A stretch of DNA of 5,821 bases from an uncultured Pseudomonadota bacterium (GCA_902767055.1 CACXFX010000076.1:1-5821); one strand, 5' to 3'. Counted from the stretch's first letter, positions 1 through 5,486 are shown. The notes: generated from the sequence alone by a model not told the origin. Translations and numbers: made by a program.

Positions 1-137
1 CGAACGGTCAAAACGCCGTCTTTAATTTGGTATTCACAGTTAGCTGTTCCGTCATCATCACAATTTTTCCACCCATCATGAGCCGCATTTGCATTAAGCG
101 AAATGAATGTACTTAAAATAAAAAATAGTTTTTTCAT
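1..137 (-). CDS. Secreted protein of unknown function, N-terminal part only (possibly BspA-like)
   Basis: An ATG at 137-135 opens a frame that stays open to the window edge, giving 45 codons; the C-terminus lies outside. A GGAG ribosome binding site sits about 8 nt upstream of the start. The first 18 residues form a clear Sec signal peptide: KK, then a hydrophobic stretch (LFFILSTFISL), then ANA followed by A, so cleavage after residue 18 is likely. The mature start, around DGWKNCDDDG...NCEYQIKDGVLTV, has two cysteines (C26, C34). It resembles the short domain that precedes leucine-rich repeats in BspA-like surface proteins, which often reads as a Cys pair followed by a GVLTI/V strand; this resemblance is from memory and tentative. 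The protein is exported to the periplasm or surface. It is preceded by a long structured leader with its own promoter and terminator-like hairpin, so its expression may be controlled by attenuation. Confidence 0.72.
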   Translation of the reverse strand, partial: MKKLFFILSTFISLNANAAHDGWKNCDDDGTANCEYQIKDGVLTV

Positions 138-163
138 TGTGTTTTCTCCATATTAACGTCATT

Positions 164-191
164 AAAAAAAGCCGCACCATTGATGAGCGAC
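164..191 (-). terminator. Hairpin with U-tract before the secreted-protein gene (possible attenuator)
   Basis: On the minus strand GTCGC (191-187) pairs with GCGGC (175-171), including one G-U pair, with an 11-nt loop, and is followed at once by seven Ts (170-164). The stem is short, so termination may be partial. The 5' arm is also needed for the closing helix of the leader RNA (187-193 with 372-377), so the two structures exclude one another. Confidence 0.5.
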
Positions 192-420
192 GGGGAGTTA
201 AGCAATCATACTAAGCAAAATGACTTCCGAGACCTTTAGATTTTAATCCTGAACATCCGCCACGGACTCCCCAACTTCAAATTTCGGGGATAAAGCGTTG
301 TTTTAAATAAAAAAAACAACACCAAAAAACAGCGTTATCCTCACTGTGCTTAGTTAGAGCCGCTTAAAGCTCCGCGCCAAACTTCCGCACTTGATAAAAA
401 AGACAATCTTTTCCATCCGC
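164..420 (-). ncRNA. Structured leader RNA or small RNA of unrecognised class
   Basis: A strong promoter (426-454) and a hairpin plus U-tract (164-191) bracket about 257 nt with no credible ORF. Long-range nested helices bring the two ends together: 187-193 with 372-377 (one bulge at 190), 198-203 with 362-367, and an 8-bp perfect helix 210-217 with 347-354. Inside are local hairpins 256-259/263-266, 268-272/286-290 and 297-304/313-320 (8 bp), plus 288-293/335-340, which competes with 268-272/286-290 for bases 288-290. Two direct modules, 381-420 and 223-260, share GCGGATG at one end, GATT at the same offset and CGGAAGT at the other end. I looked for hallmarks of RNase P RNA, tmRNA, SRP RNA, tRNA and the cobalamin and TPP riboswitches and found none. 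The element ends 27 nt before the start of the secreted-protein gene, so a cis-acting leader is the simplest reading; a free sRNA is possible. Confidence 0.5.
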
Positions 421-425
421 TTTTT

Positions 426-454
426 ATTGTGCCATATAAAAAAAAGAATGTCAA
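426..454 (-). promoter_or_regulatory. Sigma70-type promoter for the leader RNA and secreted-protein gene
   Basis: On the minus strand there is a perfect -35 TTGACA (454-449), a 17-bp spacer and a -10 CACAAT (431-426, four of six consensus bases). Transcription would start near 419-420. The -35 lies inside the merR terminator hairpin. No other promoter fits in the 27 nt between the leader terminator and the downstream start codon. Confidence 0.65.
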
Positions 455-474
455 ACAAAAAATTCGGCATTCTT
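438..474 (-). terminator. Rho-independent terminator of ihfA-merR
   Basis: On the minus strand AAGAATG (474-468) pairs perfectly with CATTCTT (450-444), and a further C-G pair is possible after one mismatch. Ts follow directly at 443-438. It begins 26 nt after the merR stop codon, as expected for an operon terminator. Its 3' arm and loop overlap the -35 of the next promoter. Confidence 0.75.
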
Positions 475-500
475 CATATCATTTTTTATTGTTGAAATTT

Positions 501-935
501 TTACAAAGCTGCTTTTAACTCATCTTGCAGCGACAAAAGATCTTCTCTTAAAGCATTTAGTTTTTCAATCTGAGAAGGCAATAACTTGTTGACCTCAACT
601 ATTTTTTCTTGCACTTGAGGCAAATCATTTTGCTCTTGATCTTCCGGTGCAAAAAAATCTTTTTGAATATCACCGTTTAAGAAAGATTTGACCCCGTATT
701 GCTTAAAAACTTTTTGCACGCCCTCAATCGTGTAGCGTTTATTATACAAGAAATCTTTAATCAACTTAATCAATTCAACATCATCGGGACGATAATAACG
801 ACGTCCGGAGCTCGTTTTCATCGGCGAAATTTCCTTAAATTTCGTTTCCCAAAAACGCAAGACATGCGTTGCCACACCAAGCTCGGATGCAACTTCCGCA
901 ATCGTTTTAAATGCTGATTTTGACTTATTAATCAA
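501..935 (-). CDS. MerR-family transcriptional regulator (ihfA-linked type)
   Basis: A 144-aa DNA-binding regulator. Residues 11-30 (TIAEVASELGVATHVLRFWE) form the MerR helix-turn-helix, and the wing is GRRYYRPDDVELI at 44-56. The remainder is charged, and about 107-144 is predicted to be a dimerising coiled coil (heptad-like leucines, LREDLLSLQDEL). No cysteine is present in the protein, so it is not a metal or [2Fe-2S] sensor of the MerR/SoxR kind. The start is TTG at 935, chosen because AAGGA lies 8 nt upstream and the N-terminus (MINKSKSAFKTI) matches the form I recall for this family; no ATG gives the whole HTH. The gap to ihfA is 11 nt and the ribosome binding site overlaps the ihfA stop codon, indicating co-transcription and probable translational coupling. 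Alphaproteobacteria commonly carry a MerR gene directly after ihfA. Its target is not known from sequence. Confidence 0.93.
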   Translation of the reverse strand: MINKSKSAFKTIAEVASELGVATHVLRFWETKFKEISPMKTSSGRRYYRPDDVELIKLIKDFLYNKRYTIEGVQKVFKQYGVKSFLNGDIQKDFFAPEDQEQNDLPQVQEKIVEVNKLLPSQIEKLNALREDLLSLQDELKAAL

Positions 936-943
936 GTGGCTTT

Positions 944-948
944 TCCTT
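944..948 (-). promoter_or_regulatory. Ribosome binding site that supports the TTG start of merR
   Basis: AAGGA on the minus strand lies 8 nt before the TTG at 935. It shares two bases with the ihfA stop codon (949-947), so ribosomes ending ihfA would sit on the merR initiation site. Confidence 0.6.
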
Positions 949-1231
949 ATTTATTAATGGCTTTGCGCAAATTCTGAGAAGGCTTAAAGCTGATGACCGT
1001 ACGTGCAGAAATCTCAGCCTCAACACCTGTCTTTGGGTTGCGACCCACACGGGGTGTTTTGCGTCTTAAAATCAGCGAGCCGAATGAAGCAAGCTTCACA
1101 TCCTCGCCTTTAGCAAGACAGTTTGAAATCTCTTCAACAACTTCATCTAAAATTTCACCGCAATCTTTGCGCGAAATACCGACTTCTTCATAAATTTTTT
1201 CTGCAATATCAGCACGTGTAACGGTTCTCAT
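947..1231 (-). CDS. ihfA: Integration host factor subunit alpha
   Basis: A 94-aa nucleoid protein of the HU/IHF family that pairs with IHF-beta to bend DNA sharply at WATCAANNNNTTR sites in transcription, recombination and replication. The N-terminal helical part (residues 1-40, TVTRADIAEKIYEEVGISRK) is typical of the alpha subunit. It is followed by the VKLASFGSLILRRK beta region at 45-58 and the DNA-wrapping arm with GRNPKTG at 63-69, in which P66 is the intercalating proline. The C-terminus FKPSQNLRKAINK also fits IHF-alpha rather than HU, which usually lacks this extension. The ATG at 1231 has AAGG 7 nt upstream. In many alphaproteobacteria ihfA follows plsX-fabH; here it is the first gene of its transcript, with a divergent antiporter gene upstream and merR 11 nt downstream. 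Length is normal. Confidence 0.95.
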   Translation of the reverse strand: MRTVTRADIAEKIYEEVGISRKDCGEILDEVVEEISNCLAKGEDVKLASFGSLILRRKTPRVGRNPKTGVEAEISARTVISFKPSQNLRKAINK

Positions 1232-1252
1232 TGAATAGCCTTATTTTTAAAT

Positions 1253-1276
1253 TAACCTCATTTTCAAATCAGGTTA
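1253..1276. repeat. Inverted repeat in the ihfA upstream region
   Basis: TAACCT (1253-1258) and AGGTTA (1271-1276) are perfect inverted arms around a 12-bp centre, 22 bp upstream of the ihfA start. The distal arm coincides with the suggested -10 of ihfA. It could be an operator or a weak hairpin in the 5' leader; six-base arms can also arise by chance in AT-rich DNA. Confidence 0.35.
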
Positions 1277-1299
1277 CTACAAAGAAAACTTAATCTCAA
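1271..1299 (-). promoter_or_regulatory. Possible promoter of ihfA-merR
   Basis: On the minus strand TTGAGA (1299-1294) and TAACCT (1276-1271) are separated by 17 bp. The -35 is good but the -10 matches only three consensus bases. It would give a 5' leader of about 33 nt. It is the best candidate I see in the 161-bp divergent region. Confidence 0.3.
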
Positions 1300-1343
1300 G
1301 CACTAGAAATCAATATTTCACAATTTTTTTAATTTGCTCAGAC

Positions 1344-1372
1344 TTGTCATTTTAAAAAACATTCATACTTAT
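1344..1372 (+). promoter_or_regulatory. Possible promoter of the antiporter operon
   Basis: TTGTCA at 1344-1349 (five of six -35 bases) is followed at 16-17 bp by TACTTA or ACTTAT (1366-1372), about 20 bp before the start codon. The leader would be very short. The -10 is weak, so the assignment is tentative. Confidence 0.3.
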
Positions 1373-1392
1373 CTATAAAAAAAGAGTATAAA

Positions 1393-2595
1393 ATGCATCA
1401 TGCAAATGTCCTGATTTTTGATTTGATGCTGATTACGGTTTATGCTGCCGTGACAACATTGATTTTTAAAAAACTCAAGCAACCGGTCGTTTTGGGATAT
1501 TTACTTGCAGGTATTCTCGCCTCACCTAATCTTTATTTTTTACCGACGGTATCTCAAAACAATGATTTACAGGTATGGGCCGATATCGGTGTTATTTTTT
1601 TGCTGTTTTCTTTAGGGCTTGAATTCGGCCTCAACAAAATGGTCAGTGTTGGGAAATCCGCACTTGTGACTGCACTGCTGAATATTTTTTTTCTTGCTTT
1701 GTTCGGTTACGTCACGGGGATTTTTTTAGGCTGGAGCACAATTGACAGTGTATTTCTCGGCTCAATGATTTCTATGTCATCAACCACAATTATTATCAAA
1801 GCATTTAATGATTTAAAAATCAAAAAACAAAAATTCACCGACCTTGTCTTTGGCGTCTTGGTTATTGAAGATATGATAGGCATTTTGTTGCTTGTTTTGT
1901 TGCCGACGTTTACACTCGGTCAAGCCATTGACGGCGCGACACTTTGGCTCAAAACATTAAAACTTGTGTCATTTTTGGTACTTTGTTTTATTGTCGGCAT
2001 TTATACAATACCAAAGCTTTTGGATAAACTTAAAAATTTTTTGGATGATGAAATGGTATTGCTGGTTTCAATTGCACTGTTGCTCTCGATGGTATGTCTT
2101 TCCGTCACGCTCGGTTTTTCATCGGCTTTAGGCGCTTTTATGATGGGCTCTGTTTTATCCGAATCGTCGATCATCGAGCGAATTGAACATATCACCAAAC
2201 CGCTTAAAGACTTTTTCGGTGCTGTCTTTTTTATCAGTGTCGGAATGATGGTCAATCCCAAAATGTTTATCACATACGCCTACCCGATTTTTATCATCAC
2301 AATTGTCGTTTTGACGGCAAAAGCCGTATTGTCGGTTTTGGGCTTTATAATTTCCGGACAAACCTTAAAAACTTCCGTTAAAAGCGGATTTTCTTTAGCC
2401 CAAGTCGGCGAATTTGCATTCATCATCGCCTCGCTCGGCCAAAGTTTAGATGTATTGGATACGTTTGTTTACCCGATTATTGTTGCCGTATCGGTTGTTA
2501 CAACCTTTTTAACGCCGGTCATGATTCAGTCCTCAAATAAAATTTACCCCGTTCTTGAAAAAATTTTGCCTGCTCAATATTTAAAAAGTGATTGA
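1393..2595 (+). CDS. CPA2-family (Kef-type) cation:proton antiporter, membrane domain only
   Basis: A 400-aa polytopic inner-membrane protein with the Na+/H+ exchanger fold, roughly a dozen hydrophobic segments. Family signatures are visible in order: QPVVLGYLLAG (30-40), DIGVIFLLFSLGLEF (64-78), SMISMSSTTIIIKAF (124-138), VLVIEDMIGILLL (155-167) with the acidic pair E159-D160 at the expected ion-binding position, SALGAFMMGSVLSES (244-258), FFGAVFFISVGMMVN (274-288) and AQVGEFAFIIASLG (336-349). It exchanges K+ or Na+ for H+; the ion cannot be told from sequence. KefB and KefC are about 600 aa because of a C-terminal RCK/TrkA-N nucleotide-binding domain; here the protein stops at K-S-D soon after the last membrane helix, so that gating domain is absent. 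The ATG at 1393 has a weak AAAGAG 6 nt upstream. A TM1266-like gene follows after 65 bp on the same strand, probably in one transcript. Confidence 0.9.
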   Translation: MHHANVLIFDLMLITVYAAVTTLIFKKLKQPVVLGYLLAGILASPNLYFLPTVSQNNDLQVWADIGVIFLLFSLGLEFGLNKMVSVGKSALVTALLNIFFLALFGYVTGIFLGWSTIDSVFLGSMISMSSTTIIIKAFNDLKIKKQKFTDLVFGVLVIEDMIGILLLVLLPTFTLGQAIDGATLWLKTLKLVSFLVLCFIVGIYTIPKLLDKLKNFLDDEMVLLVSIALLLSMVCLSVTLGFSSALGAFMMGSVLSESSIIERIEHITKPLKDFFGAVFFISVGMMVNPKMFITYAYPIFIITIVVLTAKAVLSVLGFIISGQTLKTSVKSGFSLAQVGEFAFIIASLGQSLDVLDTFVYPIIVAVSVVTTFLTPVMIQSSNKIYPVLEKILPAQYLKSD

Positions 2596-2646
2596 TTTTA
2601 AATAAATCCTCTCATAAACTAAACGTGACTTTTGATAACATATCGC

Positions 2647-2653
2647 AAAGGAG
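2647..2653 (+). promoter_or_regulatory. Ribosome binding site deciding the start of the TM1266-like gene
   Basis: AAAGGAG lies 7 nt before the ATG at 2661. It selects this start over an upstream in-frame TTG at 2592, which overlaps the antiporter stop and would add 23 residues not shared with the family. Confidence 0.75.
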
Positions 2654-2660
2654 AAATTTT

Positions 2661-2900
2661 ATGACAAAGCAGATTGCCACACTCGGCATTTTAATTCAAA
2701 ATTTTGATAAAATTCCTGAAGTCAACGCGCTTTTACACCATTTTTCGGATTGCATCATCAGCCGTCTGGGCTTGCCGTATGAAAAACGCAATATCCGCCT
2801 GATACATATCGTTTTAGACGCTTCATGCGATGATGTCGAGCGTTTGGTTGAAGACCTAAATGCCATCAACGGCGTAGAAGCTCAGGCAATGTTTTTCTAA
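2661..2900 (+). CDS. TM1266-like regulator associated with [FeFe]-hydrogenase systems
   Basis: A 79-aa cytoplasmic protein that I recognise as the TM1266 type, annotated as a putative iron-only hydrogenase system regulator. The family has a small ACT/NikR-C-like ferredoxin fold and lies near hydrogenase or hydrogenase-maturation genes in anaerobes. Matching landmarks are the first strand IATLGILIQN (5-14), EVNALLHHFSDCIISRLGLPY (20-40; the family usually reads EVNEILHEYGDYIIGRMGLPY), a second strand IRLIHIVLDA (44-53), a helix DDVERLVEDLNAI (56-68) and the end strand NGVEAQAMFF. Length is normal. The start is set by AAAGGAG 7 nt upstream. No DNA-binding domain is visible, so regulator is a family name rather than a shown function. 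Its neighbours here are an antiporter and a pyrophosphatase, not hydrogenase genes. It sits 65 bp after the antiporter and is followed by a strong terminator. Confidence 0.85.
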   Translation: MTKQIATLGILIQNFDKIPEVNALLHHFSDCIISRLGLPYEKRNIRLIHIVLDASCDDVERLVEDLNAINGVEAQAMFF

Positions 2901-2924
2901 AATATTGCCTTTAAAAAAAACGAG

Positions 2925-2949
2925 CCGCCGACACAATGGCGGTTTTTTT
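2925..2949 (+). terminator. Rho-independent terminator of the antiporter/TM1266-like operon
   Basis: CCGCC (2925-2929) pairs with GGCGG (2938-2942) around an 8-nt loop and is followed by seven Ts (2943-2949). It begins 24 nt after the stop codon and separates this transcript from hppA. Confidence 0.85.
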
Positions 2950-2958
2950 GTGTATATT

Positions 2959-2971
2959 TATCAACCGTTTA
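2959..2971 (+). promoter_or_regulatory. Candidate IHF binding site upstream of hppA
   Basis: TATCAACCGTTTA matches every position of the IHF consensus WATCAANNNNTTR. It lies 11 bp upstream of the hppA -35 in AT-rich DNA, a normal place for an architectural site. A match this short is expected occasionally by chance. Confidence 0.35.
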
Positions 2972-2982
2972 CAGCTCTTAAG

Positions 2983-3010
2983 TTGACAATCATTCTAAAT
3001 TTGATATACA
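2983..3010 (+). promoter_or_regulatory. Promoter of hppA
   Basis: A perfect -35 TTGACA (2983-2988), a 16-bp spacer and a -10 TATACA (3005-3010) place the transcription start near 3017, giving a leader of about 28 nt. It follows the upstream terminator, so hppA is its own transcript. Confidence 0.68.
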
Positions 3011-3044
3011 TAAGAAAGCGTAACTTTATATTAGGAGTAGTTTT

Positions 3045-5405
3045 ATGTTTGATATTTTATACGGTATTTCCGCATTAAAATTAAGTGAACAATACGCAAT
3101 ATTTGGCGTATTGGCCGTAGCTTTTATCGGATTATGGTATACCCTGTTTCTTAAAAAACAGGTTATGTCCAATGATTGCGGCACGGGTAAAATGGTTGAA
3201 GTTTGGAGTGCAATTAAGCAAGGTGCAGATACTTATTTGCTCAAACAGCTTAAATCTATTTTGCCGATGATCGCAATTTTAACGGTCTGTCTGTTTTTAT
3301 CCGTTTACATTGTTCCCGTTTCCGCTGAAGCAAAAATCAGATTTTCAGCATACAGTGATGAAACGGTCAAATTAATCATTGCTTTCGGACGCGCAGGCAG
3401 CTTTATTTTAGGGTCATTATTTTCATTGCTCGTCGGTCAAATCGGTATGCGTATCGCAGTTGCCGCAAACGTGCGCGTGACGGCCGCATCAAAGCGTTCT
3501 TTTTCCGAATCGCTGAAAATCGCTTATCGCGCAGGTACTTGTACCGGTATGCTCACTGATGGTCTCGGCCTGATGGGCGGTACTTTAATTTTTATTATCT
3601 TTGGTGTTGCCGCACCTGATGCTTTACTGGGTTTTGGTTTCGGCGGTACATTGATTGCTTTGTTTATGCGCGTCGGTGGCGGCATTTATACAAAAGCGGC
3701 TGACGTTGGCGCAGACCTTGTCGGCAAAGTCGAAGCCGGTATCCCTGAAGATGATCCGAGAAATCCGGCTGTGGTTGCCGATCTTGTCGGCGATAATGTC
3801 GGTGATTGCGCAGGTATGGCGGCCGATATTTTTGAATCTTATGAAGTCACCATCGTCTCCGGTTTAATCTTGGGACTTTCTTTGTGGCATTTAACCGGCA
3901 TGTATGAATGGATTGTTTATCCGCTTTTGGTCCGCGGTATCGGCGTGTTTTGCTCAATTATCGGTACTTATGCGGTCAGAGATAACGGGCTCAAAGGCAA
4001 TGCCATGAAGGCAATCTTTAAAGGCTATGCCACCTCGGCAACAATTTCGATTATTTTGTTTGCCGTTGTTGCTTACTTTTATTTACAAAACCTCAATGGT
4101 GGTTGGTGGAGACCTTTCTTGGCAGTCACAATCGGTGTGTTTTTAGCCATTGCTATCGATAGAATTACCGAATACTTCACAGGCACGACGGGCGCACCGG
4201 TTAATGAAATTAAAAAATCAACGGATACGGGCGCGGCCACAACTATTTTAAGCGGACTTGCCGTCGGGCTTGAAAGTTCCGTTTGGGCAATTTTGGTTAT
4301 TGCGGTGACCATTTTTGCATCAGTTTTGATTTTTGGCACGATTGACGGTTTAACCGCATCTGAAAGAGTAACATACATTTTGTATGGTGTTGCAATGACA
4401 GGTATCGGTATGCTGACTTTGACAGGAAACAATGTCGCCATGGATTCGTTTGGTCCGATCGCAGATAATGCAAACGGCATCGGTGAAATGGCATGGCATG
4501 ACAGTAAAAGTGCCCAAACCAAAAAAGCACGCCAAATTATGGCAGATCTTGATGGTGTCGGAAATACCACAAAAGCCATTACAAAAGGTGTCGCAATCGG
4601 CTCTGCGGTGATTGCGGCGGTCAGCTTGTTCGGCTCTTACATGGTAGACGTCAGCAATGTGCAACAAGCATTAAACAGCACATGGGCAAAAGAAGGCCTC
4701 AACCAAAGTTTAACCTTGTTGAAAAATATCGGTATCGTTGTTTCCAATCCGGTCGTATTCGTAGGCATGTTGATTGGTGCCGCGGTGCCTTGGTTGTTTT
4801 CGTCATTTGCCATTAATGCGGTAAGACGCGCAGCAAGCTTGATTGTCAAAGAAGTGCGCCGTCAGTTCGGCCTCGGTATACTTGAAAATAAAGCAAAGCC
4901 GGATTATGGCACAACTGTTGCGATTTCGACAGCCGCGGCACAAAAAGAACTTATCATTTTGGCTTTGCTCGGTATTGTTTCTCCTATATTTGTGGGGCTT
5001 TCGCTCGGTGTTGAAGCTTTGGGCGGTTTTCTTGCCGGTATTATCGTTTCTGGCCAATTGCTCGCCGTGTTTATGTCTAATGCAGGCGGTGCATGGGATA
5101 ACGCCAAAAAGCTCATTGAGGATGAACCGAGCGATATTGCAAAAAATACCGGTAAAGGCTCAGAACGTCATAAAGCAAGCGTTGTCGGTGACACTGTCGG
5201 TGACCCCTTAAAAGATACGGCAGGTCCGGCCTTAAACCCGATGATTAAGGTTGTTAATATGGTCGCCGTTATTGTGGCACCGATTATTGTCGCTTACAAT
5301 AATGAATACACCAAACTTTCAGCTTTAGGATGGTGTGTGGTTGTCGGTTTGCTTGCCATTTTGCTTTTTGTGGTTATAAAAAGCAAAAAGCAGGTTGCCG
5401 AATAA
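3045..5405 (+). CDS. hppA: K+-independent proton-pumping membrane pyrophosphatase
   Basis: A 786-aa integral membrane pump that hydrolyses cytoplasmic PPi and exports H+, recovering energy from biosynthesis. The substrate motifs are intact: DVGADLVGKVE at 220-230 (D220, D224, K228, E230), EDDPRNP at 235-241, DNVGDCAGMAAD at 250-261 (D250, D254, D261), DNANGIGEM at 474-482, DNAKK at 685-689, and GDTVGDPLKDTAGPALNP at 715-732 (D716, D720, K723, D724). The K+-dependence signature GNTTKAITKG at 506-515 has Lys at 510 and Thr at 513, the combination of K+-independent H+-pumps; K+-dependent enzymes have Ala and Gly. About 16 hydrophobic helices are seen. It is longer than the roughly 700 aa of classical alphaproteobacterial enzymes, with extra residues around 483-505 and a long 530-570 region. 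The ATG at 3045 has AGGAG 7 nt upstream. It is monocistronic, between its own promoter and a strong terminator. Confidence 0.96.
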   Translation: MFDILYGISALKLSEQYAIFGVLAVAFIGLWYTLFLKKQVMSNDCGTGKMVEVWSAIKQGADTYLLKQLKSILPMIAILTVCLFLSVYIVPVSAEAKIRFSAYSDETVKLIIAFGRAGSFILGSLFSLLVGQIGMRIAVAANVRVTAASKRSFSESLKIAYRAGTCTGMLTDGLGLMGGTLIFIIFGVAAPDALLGFGFGGTLIALFMRVGGGIYTKAADVGADLVGKVEAGIPEDDPRNPAVVADLVGDNVGDCAGMAADIFESYEVTIVSGLILGLSLWHLTGMYEWIVYPLLVRGIGVFCSIIGTYAVRDNGLKGNAMKAIFKGYATSATISIILFAVVAYFYLQNLNGGWWRPFLAVTIGVFLAIAIDRITEYFTGTTGAPVNEIKKSTDTGAATTILSGLAVGLESSVWAILVIAVTIFASVLIFGTIDGLTASERVTYILYGVAMTGIGMLTLTGNNVAMDSFGPIADNANGIGEMAWHDSKSAQTKKARQIMADLDGVGNTTKAITKGVAIGSAVIAAVSLFGSYMVDVSNVQQALNSTWAKEGLNQSLTLLKNIGIVVSNPVVFVGMLIGAAVPWLFSSFAINAVRRAASLIVKEVRRQFGLGILENKAKPDYGTTVAISTAAAQKELIILALLGIVSPIFVGLSLGVEALGGFLAGIIVSGQLLAVFMSNAGGAWDNAKKLIEDEPSDIAKNTGKGSERHKASVVGDTVGDPLKDTAGPALNPMIKVVNMVAVIVAPIIVAYNNEYTKLSALGWCVVVGLLAILLFVVIKSKKQVAE

Positions 5406-5435
5406 TTTTCATTATTGAAACTTGCCTTTTATATA

Positions 5436-5472
5436 AAAAAAATCCCGAACACATAAAGTTCGGGATTTTTTT
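5436..5472. terminator. Bidirectional terminator between hppA and the ferredoxin gene
   Basis: ATCCCGAAC (5442-5450) and GTTCGGGAT (5458-5466) form a perfect 9-bp stem with a 7-nt loop. It is flanked by As on the left and Ts on the right, so the full dyad extends 15 bp per arm and gives a U-tract on both strands. It ends both converging transcripts. Confidence 0.92.
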
Positions 5473-5486
5473 ACTACCTTAAGCAA

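Noticed and set aside
164..420. Identification of the leader as RNase P RNA, tmRNA, SRP RNA, 6S RNA, a tRNA or a cobalamin riboswitch
   Set aside because: The conserved cores of RNase P, tmRNA, SRP and cobalamin RNAs were not found, no cloverleaf or CCA end is present, and the multibranched interior does not look like the single open bubble of 6S RNA. Covariance-model searching could overturn this.
2592..2660. Upstream TTG start adding 23 residues to the TM1266-like protein
   Set aside because: The added residues do not fit the family, the TTG overlaps the antiporter stop without a ribosome binding site, and AAAGGAG is ideally placed before the ATG at 2661.
2596..2660. A separate promoter for the TM1266-like gene
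   Set aside because: The 65-bp gap has AT-rich stretches such as TTGATAACAT but no -35/-10 pair at proper spacing, so co-transcription with the antiporter is preferred.
2697..2709. Second IHF-consensus match, on the minus strand inside the TM1266-like gene
   Set aside because: It lies within coding sequence away from any promoter. It serves as a reminder that one or so such matches occur by chance in AT-rich DNA of this length.
4079..4579. Long antisense open frame (166 codons) inside hppA
   Set aside because: It is the complement of a strongly supported, motif-complete pump gene, its translation matches no family I know, and it lacks a credible ribosome binding site. The other antisense and out-of-frame openings within hppA, the antiporter, ihfA, merR and the ferredoxin were dropped for the same reason.
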